A model generated the notes under the pieces. The model saw nothing but the letters and a program-made list of their open reading frames with translations. It was not told the origin of the DNA and ran no database searches. Shown here in pieces: positions 44,576 to 50,785 of a stretch of DNA of 50,785 bases (the stretch's first letter is position 1; every line of letters begins with the position of its first letter). Both the position numbers and the translations under genes were made by a program. The DNA comes from Opitutia bacterium (GTDB taxonomy: Bacteria; Verrucomicrobiota; Verrucomicrobiae; Opitutales; Opitutaceae). Location of the stretch: the NCBI GenBank assembly GCA_947442255.1, contig CANEVO010000011.1:1-50785 (forward strand), read 5' to 3'.

Positions 44576-45630
44576 AACGAAGGTTGCAGCTTTGCGCCGG
44601 GCGCGCGGCGCGTGGGATCGGTCCCGGGGCGTTCGCCCGCGCGAACCCGGTACGAGGTTTCACCTTAATCGAACTTCTGGTGGCCGCAGGCATCACGGCA
44701 CTGCTCGCGGCGTACATGGTCGTAGTCACCGCGAATGCCTCCGCCTTCTGGTCGCGCACGACGGGCCGTATCAATGGCGAGGCCCGCGCCTTGGCGGTGT
44801 TGGACCAAATCTCCCGCGATCTCTCCTCGGCGCTCTCGCGCGACGATGGCCAGGTCTGGTTCGCAGCCTCGATCCCGAGCGCGCCCACCGGAACCTCCGG
44901 AGGCCTGTGGCAGCACGCCGCTGCAAATCCGAAACCGATCTCCGAATCTTGGCGTGGCACAGTTTCCGGCCCCTCCGATCTCGCCCGCTTTGGATCGCAA
45001 GGTGTCTGGCTTCGACTCTTCACGCAGGGGTGCGGGACCAGCCTCGATCCGCGCTCGTCCGTGAGTCCCGTCGCGGTGGGCTACCAAGTTGTCCGGCGCT
45101 CGCTCCGTGCCGACATCGCGCGCTTCGCCTACCTGCTCCACCGGGCGGAGGTACGGCCCGCTGCCATCGACGCTGGCAATTCGGCCCGGCCTGGCACCCT
45201 TGAATCCGGCTTCGACCTCCGTGCCGTCCCGTATTCGGCGTCCGCTTACGTCACACCCGGCGATCCCGGTGGCATTCACACGCCCGGAAGGGAAGGGGAT
45301 TTCTCGGCCGTCATCGCGGACCATGTGGTGGATTTCGGTCTCCGCTGTCACCTCTACGATCTGGAAGAACCCGACGGATTGCGGATGATCTTCCCGCTCC
45401 CGGAGTCCACGCCGTCGGCCTCGTTTCCGACCGCCGAACTGTCGCGACTTCCGGATGTCGTCGACGTCGCCGTACGCGTCCTGACCGAAACGGGGGCGCA
45501 GGAGCTGGCCGCGTTCGAACAGGGTGCCGGGCCCGCCCTTTCGCCATCCTCATCTGGCGAGTGGTGGAGACTTGTGATGGCCCACTCCCACGTCTTCACC
45601 CGCCGCATTCTTGTGCGGCCGCCGTCATGA
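44572..45630 (+). CDS. Verru_Chthon cassette protein C (GspJ-like minor pseudopilin)
   Basis: 352 residues. A 29-residue basic leader ends in Gly, followed by FTLIELLVAAGITALLAAYM with Glu at position 5 (E34). The soluble domain includes SPVAVGYQVVRRSLRADIARFAYLLHR, where a 'GYQ-V-R' motif is characteristic of cassette protein C in my recollection, and LPDVVDVAVRVL near the end, as in GspJ. Longer than GspJ (about 200). Overlaps the neighbouring genes by ATGA. Confidence 0.78.
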   Translation: MKRRLQLCAGRAARGIGPGAFARANPVRGFTLIELLVAAGITALLAAYMVVVTANASAFWSRTTGRINGEARALAVLDQISRDLSSALSRDDGQVWFAASIPSAPTGTSGGLWQHAAANPKPISESWRGTVSGPSDLARFGSQGVWLRLFTQGCGTSLDPRSSVSPVAVGYQVVRRSLRADIARFAYLLHRAEVRPAAIDAGNSARPGTLESGFDLRAVPYSASAYVTPGDPGGIHTPGREGDFSAVIADHVVDFGLRCHLYDLEEPDGLRMIFPLPESTPSASFPTAELSRLPDVVDVAVRVLTETGAQELAAFEQGAGPALSPSSSGEWWRLVMAHSHVFTRRILVRPPS

Positions 45631-48600
45631 TCCGACTACCCGGTAACATCGGTCGCAGACGAAGACTCCGACGTCCGCGGACCGGCGGATTTGCCCTGAT
45701 CTTGACGGTGTCCCTCCTCGCGTTGCTGACCCTGCTCGTGACCGGTCTGGCGGCGTCATTGCGCGTCAACCGCGTCACAGCAACCGCCACGCAGCGGACA
45801 GCTCAGGCCCGCCAGAATGCCTTGTTCGCGCAATCCCTCGCACTCGCCCAACTGCAGCGCTGGGCCGGGCCGGATCAACGCGTCACGGCATCCGCCGCCT
45901 GGACCAATGACGCCATTCATCCGCATTGGACCGGCATCTGGGACACGACGGCGTCACACCTCAGAGCCGCCACCTGGCTGGTGAGCGGAAACGAGCATGA
46001 TCCAATCGCCGTGCAGCCAAACTCGATCATCGCCGAAACTGACCGGGTTCAACTCTATCGATCGTCTTCCACGGCGACATCCGGCGTCGTCAGCGCCCCG
46101 CGACGCGCCATCACCGCCGACGATCCGCTCCGGGACGCGGGATCTGTTCCGATCACCGTCGGTCACTACGCGTGGTGGGTGGGCGATCAGGGGCTCAAAG
46201 CGCCGGTGGCGGTACCCGGCCCCGCTGTCTTCGACGCGGATTGGCGTCGGGATTTGTTCACCGGCGCCGCGCCGCTCAGCGACACCGGTGCGATCCTGTT
46301 CGATCCACGCGAAAGCGCGAATGCCAGTCTGATTGGTCAACAGCGGATCCTCGTCCCTCAGCAGCTCAGTTATCTGCGCCAGCCGTCGGGCGCGCGCCTC
46401 GGGCCCGACGTCATGCGTGACCACAGCCATGCGTGGACGCACAATAATCTTGGCGTCCTCGCGAACACCATCGCCGGCGGCTTGCGTCAGGATCTCTCCA
46501 CCCAACCCGGCCTTCTCGGATCCGCGTTCGCCGCGTGGAGCAACTCTGCCGGATACATGGAAGCGCCGTCCGCGCCGGATTCCGCTTACCCCATTGTTCC
46601 CGGCTACGGTTCACATCCGTTTCGTCACCGACACCGGATTCGCCCCACGGTAAGCGACGACGGAATCACCTTCACCAACGCGCCCGTCATCGCGTCATTC
46701 TTCCTGCAGTTCAACGTGCGACGCACTGGCGGCAACGCTGCGCCCGCCGCGACCCACACGATAGAGGTGCGCGCGCGGCTCGTGGTGCAGTTGTGGAATC
46801 CGTGGACGAGTGCGATCGTTCCCGAGCCGCTCCGGCTCGCCATCGAGGGCCTGCCCGACCTCGTCCTCATCGACTCCAACGGCGGCCGTCAGCCGGTCTC
46901 GCTCCAGGATCTCTTCGGCCGCCCGATGGTCGTCGAACTGTCGCCTGAGGAAACGTCCTTCTCGGGAGATCCCGACGATCGTTCCTGGCTGCCGGGTCGG
47001 GTTTACGCGTGGCGCACGCGGGGCGGAAGGGTGGGGGCCTGGCAGACGGAGTTCTACAACCGCACGCTCAGTGTGCCGAACGCGAATCTCTGGGTCTCCC
47101 CAACCGGATTGAGCTACCTGGCACCGGCCGGAAACGGGGTCCTGCTGTCCGTGAGCGGTGCGTCCTCCCAATTGACCGTGGCGCTCCAACTGGCCGATGG
47201 ACGGCCGTTGGCCACCGTGCGCAGCACTGATTTTGCCGCGTTCTCCACGACCCCGCAGCGGGCCAACAACAACGACGAGTACCGCTTCGGCTTTCCGTTC
47301 CGACTGATGGATCCGATTGATCTCGTGGCGGCGCCCGACGAGCCCGGCTGGCTGAGTCTGGAGAACGGGGATCCCCGCGGCCCGGTTTCCGGCGAGCCGG
47401 TGTACCGGGCCGGTAGCGGCGGCGATCTTCCCAGCGCGTATGTCGGAGTGGGCGGAAACGCGATCTTGACCAATGAAAATCGCCTGCTCGACCGCGTGAT
47501 GGGCCGCAGCGGCATGTCCTACAATGAGGACGTCCCGGTTTTCGAACTTCCCCGCTCGCCCCTGCGTTCTATCGGCGAACTCCAGCATCTGCCGCTCGCT
47601 GGACGGCGGCCGTTCTGCATCGGCAATTCGTGGGCCGGACAGACGACTCTGAATGGGGTGCGTGTCACCCAGCTCTTCGATCGCTTCTTCTTCTCAGGAC
47701 TTGGCGACAACGCGACGCACGAAAGGAGCGGTTCCTCTCCCGGGCTGCCCGAGTCGCTGCTTGAGATTGTACCACGTCACCCCGTTACGGGAGCACCGGT
47801 CGCGATGTCCGACTTCACCGCCGCCACCGGCGGGTACCTCTCGGCGTTCCTGCTGCAGGGCGGGGCGTTCAATCTCAACTCAGTGAACGCCGCGGCCTGG
47901 CTGGCCGTTCTCCGCGGCAGCCGGCTGAGGACGGGCGAGTCGTTCGAATATCACAACGTCGTACCCGAGACCGGCACCGCTGCTGACGATGCGATCGCGC
48001 GCCAACCGGGACACGACGAGGCGGCCTACTTTCGCTTCCCGCAATCGGCCCGGGAAACCTTCAAGGCGGATTTAGGGTACGCCGCCAGCACCACCGCGCC
48101 GCCGCTGGACCCGTCGATGCGGTCCACGGCTCGCACCGATCTTTATCGCCGGGGCGTGCGGCTCTTCGATCCGGCGCAGACCAGCGCGCTCGCCAGCGCC
48201 CTCGCGTCGGCCATCCGCACTCACCATCGCGAGTCCGGACCGTTCCGCAGCGTGGACGACTTTCTGGCTCCGAGGTCGCTCTACGGCGGCGGCAATGTCC
48301 TCGAGCAGGCCATCGCCGACGCCGGCCTCAACGCCGACATCGGCGAATTCAGCTCCCAATGGCTGACGTCCGCCGATCTCATGACCACGCTGGGCCCGGT
48401 TCTCTTTGCGCGGTCGGATACCTTCGTGATCCGGAGCTACGGCGACGCGGTGAACCCGGCGACCGGCGAGATCGAGGCCCGGATTTGGTGTGAGGCGCTC
48501 GTCCAACGACAGCCATACTACGTTGATCCCGTCGCGGATTCGCCCGCCACTCGGCCGGCGCAGCTCACGAGTGACCTCAATCGATCCCACGGCCGCCGTT

Positions 48601-48644
48601 TCCGAGTCGTCGCCTTTCGCTGGTTGAACCGAGACGAACTATGA
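45627..48644 (+). CDS. Verru_Chthon cassette protein A (giant GspK-like protein)
   Basis: 1,005 residues. After an Arg-rich leader ending GG (residue 21) comes FALILTVSLLALLTLLVTGL, a prepilin-type helix with Leu rather than Glu at position 5. This is the GspK exception: GspK lacks E5 and caps the tip complex. The C-terminal third has GspK-like features (RSVDDFLAPRSLYGGGN, LTSADLMTTLGPVLFARSDTF). The rest (about 100-780) is large, beta-rich and unassigned. E. coli GspK has about 330 residues, so ~650 are extra. Start ATG 45627 overlaps the C-gene stop. Confidence 0.8.
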   Translation: MIRLPGNIGRRRRLRRPRTGGFALILTVSLLALLTLLVTGLAASLRVNRVTATATQRTAQARQNALFAQSLALAQLQRWAGPDQRVTASAAWTNDAIHPHWTGIWDTTASHLRAATWLVSGNEHDPIAVQPNSIIAETDRVQLYRSSSTATSGVVSAPRRAITADDPLRDAGSVPITVGHYAWWVGDQGLKAPVAVPGPAVFDADWRRDLFTGAAPLSDTGAILFDPRESANASLIGQQRILVPQQLSYLRQPSGARLGPDVMRDHSHAWTHNNLGVLANTIAGGLRQDLSTQPGLLGSAFAAWSNSAGYMEAPSAPDSAYPIVPGYGSHPFRHRHRIRPTVSDDGITFTNAPVIASFFLQFNVRRTGGNAAPAATHTIEVRARLVVQLWNPWTSAIVPEPLRLAIEGLPDLVLIDSNGGRQPVSLQDLFGRPMVVELSPEETSFSGDPDDRSWLPGRVYAWRTRGGRVGAWQTEFYNRTLSVPNANLWVSPTGLSYLAPAGNGVLLSVSGASSQLTVALQLADGRPLATVRSTDFAAFSTTPQRANNNDEYRFGFPFRLMDPIDLVAAPDEPGWLSLENGDPRGPVSGEPVYRAGSGGDLPSAYVGVGGNAILTNENRLLDRVMGRSGMSYNEDVPVFELPRSPLRSIGELQHLPLAGRRPFCIGNSWAGQTTLNGVRVTQLFDRFFFSGLGDNATHERSGSSPGLPESLLEIVPRHPVTGAPVAMSDFTAATGGYLSAFLLQGGAFNLNSVNAAAWLAVLRGSRLRTGESFEYHNVVPETGTAADDAIARQPGHDEAAYFRFPQSARETFKADLGYAASTTAPPLDPSMRSTARTDLYRRGVRLFDPAQTSALASALASAIRTHHRESGPFRSVDDFLAPRSLYGGGNVLEQAIADAGLNADIGEFSSQWLTSADLMTTLGPVLFARSDTFVIRSYGDAVNPATGEIEARIWCEALVQRQPYYVDPVADSPATRPAQLTSDLNRSHGRRFRVVAFRWLNRDEL

Positions 48645-49386
48645 GCCCGCAGTGCGAACTATCCTCGGCCAATCGGTTAATTACGTTGGCCGGCGTAGTG
48701 CTAGAGCTCGGCTTGTCCTTCGCCTTCGGAGCGACCGACTCAGCGCCCCCACCGGCGGTTCAATTTAGCGTGTTTGCCCTGCGCCCCATCCCTGGACTCG
48801 CGTTTCTTCCTGGTGACGAGCAGGCGCCGCAGCCGATCGAACTTTACCCCACCGCGCGCTCCTCTGTTGTTTCCTACCGCGGCCCGATGCCCGTGCGGTT
48901 GGTGAATACGATCACCGGGACCGCCGTTGCCGAAGCGTGGATTCCCCCGACCACCACCCGGGCATTGATCGTCCTGGCACCTGCCAACGGCCAGGCGTCC
49001 GGCGGCTCATTGACTCCGTTCGTCGTCGATGAGCACGCGCCGCAGTCCGTTTCCGCGCGCCTCACGGTGCTCAACCTCAGCGGGCTTTCGTTGCGCGGCC
49101 GGATCAATGGCCGGCAGATGGCGATCCGCGACGGGTTGAATCCGATCCCCGGCGTATCGGGTGCCGTCCACCTCGAACTCCGCGCGGCCCTGAAGGACCG
49201 GGACTATCATTCCTACGCCGAGGACGTGACGCTCGCATCCGGCGAACAGGCCCTCCTGATGCTGTTTACGCCGTATTATCGCGGGTCACTGGAAGTCCAG
49301 GCCCGGCTATTGCGCGAGGAAACGCCGGCGATTTCGACCGGGACAGCGACCGGCCCGCAGTCCGGGGGTCAAAAGCGCGATTTTGG

Positions 49387-49408
<22 letters not shown>
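48641..49408 (+). CDS. Exported protein of unknown function following the cassette
   Basis: 255 residues, not recognised. A hydrophobic signal segment (TLAGVVLELGLSFAFGA) suggests export with cleavage near AFGA. The body is beta-rich with Ala/Pro content and no cysteines beyond the leader, consistent with an extracellular beta-sandwich. Its ATG overlaps the giant gene's stop by ATGA, making it the last gene of the operon. The final ~7 codons overlap the 3' end of the tRNA-Met gene on the other strand. It may be a substrate, a tip adaptor or an outer-surface partner of the pseudopilus. Confidence 0.72.
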
Positions 49409-49461
<53 letters not shown>

Positions 49462-49577
49462 GTCACCATTCGCAATCAGACACTTGCGCATTTCCCTCCC
49501 GCCGCCTGCGACCGTCGTCTTCTACAGTTTATCGCCGTGCCGGTGATAACGTAAGAAACGATGAGCGAGCAAACGGA

Positions 49578-49667
49578 GTGGGAAAGAACCTCATTCCAGA
49601 CCTTCTCGGGAATCGAAAGAGTGGGCGGTATTACGCTCGGTGGACAATCGGCGGCAAGCAGAAATGG
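49578..49667 (+). pseudogene. Fragment of a tyrosine-recombinase-like integrase
   Basis: A plus-strand frame starting at a GTG reads GKNLIPDLLGNRKSGRYYAR, then WTIGGKQKW. The 'SGxYYARxxxxGKxxW' pattern is the N-terminal signature of many phage-type integrases. The match stops at 49667, and the frame runs into an unrelated sequence ending in a stop, so only ~30 residues remain. It lies about 120 bases from a tRNA gene, the usual target of such enzymes. Identification rests on motif recognition only. Confidence 0.45.
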
Positions 49668-49785
49668 TGCACTTCGTCGCGCACGAGGTGCAGGCGCACG
49701 CGGGCCGGAGCGGGCCGGTCGAAATAAAATGCCGTGACCGCTTCGCGCACGTTGCGGCTCCGCGGCGCTAAGCCTCCGGCGGCCA

Positions 49786-49809
49786 TTCCGCCTGAAGGCG
49801 GAACTACGA
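49786..49809. repeat. Second copy of the REP-like repeat (single arm)
   Basis: Matches the right arm of the repeat at 3151-3215 at 22 of 23 positions. No inverted partner lies nearby. It is in the 408-base stretch between the tRNA and the TPR-like gene, which otherwise holds only the integrase fragment and unrecognised sequence. Confidence 0.7.
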
Positions 49810-49869
49810 ACTCCCGGGCTCTCAACGCTCGTCCCCGACGGCGGGACGGCTACGCCAGTTTATCGGCCG

Positions 49870-50178
49870 CTAAATCTCGGCGAGGAGCGCGCGCAACTCG
49901 CGCTCGGGATCCTCGTGGTGCTGGTCGCAGGCGAGCACCAAGGCGCTTTCGAGATGCGGCCGGGCCTCGGTGGCACGACCCAGTTGCACGAGCAGCTTGC
50001 CCGCAAGGATGCGGGGCATCATCCAGTCGGCCTTTGTGCCCGCGCAGAATTCGAAGTGGAGGAGTGCCTCGGCGCCGCTGCCTTCGGCGGCCAGCGCCTG
50101 CGCCAGGCTGAATCGGAACATGGGATTCCCCGGATCCCGATCCACCATCGCCTGAAACTGGGTGACGCGCGTCGTCAC
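49870..50178 (-). CDS. Small TPR-like helical-repeat protein
   Basis: 102 residues with two or three tetratricopeptide-like helix pairs (FRFSLAQALAAEGSGAEALLHFEFC and AGKLLVQLGRATEARPHLESAL), ending in a charged helix. The GTG at 50178 overlaps the phosphatase stop codon by four bases (GTGA), supporting this start over the longer in-frame options upstream, which run through the phosphatase gene. Being coupled to a PP2C phosphatase suggests it scaffolds or modulates it; this is inference. Confidence 0.72.
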   Translation of the reverse strand: MTTRVTQFQAMVDRDPGNPMFRFSLAQALAAEGSGAEALLHFEFCAGTKADWMMPRILAGKLLVQLGRATEARPHLESALVLACDQHHEDPERELRALLAEI

Positions 50179-50785
50179 ACCGCATTCACGAAGAACGCGA
50201 CGCCGGTCGCATTGTCGGGACCGCCCCGCCGCACCGCGAGCGCGACCAATTCGTCGACTACCGCCTGAGGCGCGTCGTGCCGCTTCAGAATGTCGGCGAT
50301 CTCCGAATCCGAGATCATGCGGGTGATGCCATCGGTGCAGAAAACGATCCGGTCGCCGGCCGACAGGGCTCGCTGGCTGACATCCACCTCCGGCGGCGTC
50401 GGTTGGCCGATGCACCGTGTCGGGGCGTTGCAGTTGGCTTCATGATAATAGACGACATCGCCCCCGGCGCGACGCAGCCGCGCTTCATTCTCCACCGAGT
50501 CATCCTCGCTCATCCGAACAAATTCCCTCTGGCAGATTCCGTAGCAGCGGGAATCGCCGACATGCGCGATTTGGAGCGCACCGGCCCGCACGATGCCGAA
50601 CGTCAGCGTTGTGCCGATGCCCATCGCGGGACTCATTCTCTGGCCCAGTGCGGAAACCATCGCATTGGCGTGATGCACGATCGTCACCAGGTCCAGCTCG
50701 CGATCCGGCGCCAAGGCATGGAATGCCGCCACAATTTCATCCACCGTCAGTTGGGCCGCCTCCCCGCCTCCCGGCAGGCCGCCGA
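50175..50785 (-). CDS. PP2C-family (PPM) serine/threonine phosphatase, N-terminus outside window
   Basis: Metal-dependent protein phosphatase of the PPM/PP2C family, probably reversing Ser/Thr phosphorylation by Hanks-type kinases. The frame is open to the right edge, so the first ~60 residues, including the DGVGGH motif, are missing; the visible part begins GGLPGGGEAAQLTVDE. Later motifs are clear: GTTLTFGIV, IAHVGDSRCY, FCTDGITRMISDSEI and GGPDNATGVAF. It is translationally coupled to the TPR-like protein downstream on the minus strand. Confidence 0.92.
   Translation of the reverse strand, partial: GGLPGGGEAAQLTVDEIVAAFHALAPDRELDLVTIVHHANAMVSALGQRMSPAMGIGTTLTFGIVRAGALQIAHVGDSRCYGICQREFVRMSEDDSVENEARLRRAGGDVVYYHEANCNAPTRCIGQPTPPEVDVSQRALSAGDRIVFCTDGITRMISDSEIADILKRHDAPQAVVDELVALAVRRGGPDNATGVAFFVNAV

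Noticed and set aside
49631..49825. A minus-strand frame with VRLHLVRDEVHHFC, which faintly resembles the MPDHVH motif of REP-associated transposases
   Set aside because: The likeness is short and lacks the key spacing; the same bases overlap the better integrase match on the plus strand. Kept only as a remote possibility because a REP-like arm is adjacent.

Overview
The window looks like chromosomal DNA of a GC-rich member of the Verrucomicrobiota, most likely the Opitutales/Opitutaceae. This rests on recognition, not on a search. The main pointers are a 'Verru_Chthon cassette' of prepilin-like proteins (a four-gene set described in Verrucomicrobium and Chthoniobacter), a parE/parC pair of the type seen in this superphylum, and two rho genes. 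Almost every base lies in a gene and genes face both ways. No plasmid, phage or CRISPR structure is visible. Mobile-DNA traces are limited to a small repeat family, a broken four-helix-bundle gene between inverted repeats, and an apparent integrase scrap beside a tRNA gene.

Layout. 1-5.5 kb: topoisomerase IV subunits ParE (cut by the window edge) and ParC, with an S41 protease lipoprotein between them. 5.6-8.8 kb: an oligopeptide-binding lipoprotein, a coiled-coil membrane protein, a small unknown gene and a candidate structured RNA ending in a terminator. 8.8-17.2 kb: a sulfate-assimilation and cysteine cluster. On the minus strand are cysC (APS kinase fused to a decayed methyltransferase half), cobA and a CbiX-like chelatase, which give siroheme for sulfite reductase. 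On the plus strand are cysH, cysD, cysN and an Rrf2 regulator. Further on is cysE, after a scar where an NrtA-like gene and a LysR gene have both lost their 5' halves. 17.4-25.5 kb: housekeeping genes (PhoH, a membrane protein, cobalamin adenosyltransferase, an oxidoreductase, peptide deformylase, YifB/ComM, an HD-domain gene with an in-frame stop, CoaE).

25.5-33 kb: Rho with a long disordered N-terminus, then a secretion/pilus motor locus with GspE, PilT, a second GspE and GspF. 33-42 kb: YhaM nuclease, isochorismatase-like hydrolase, HisF, a large unknown protein, a second short Rho and acetyl-CoA synthetase. 42.1-49.4 kb: seven plus-strand genes, each overlapping the next by ATGA. They encode two GspG-like pseudopilins, the cassette proteins D, B, C and A, and an unknown exported protein. 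The order and N-termini of D-B-C-A match GspH-I-J-K of type II secretion, with the GspK-like member enlarged to about 1,005 residues. 49.4 kb to the end: tRNA-Met(CAT), an integrase remnant, a small TPR-like protein and a PP2C phosphatase cut by the window edge.

The strongest candidate for an under-described system is the combination of the pseudopilin operon and the motor locus. No secretin, prepilin peptidase or assembly platform beyond GspF is present here. Other points of interest are the cysC fusion, the structured RNA near 8.7 kb, the paired Rho factors and the decayed gene pairs.
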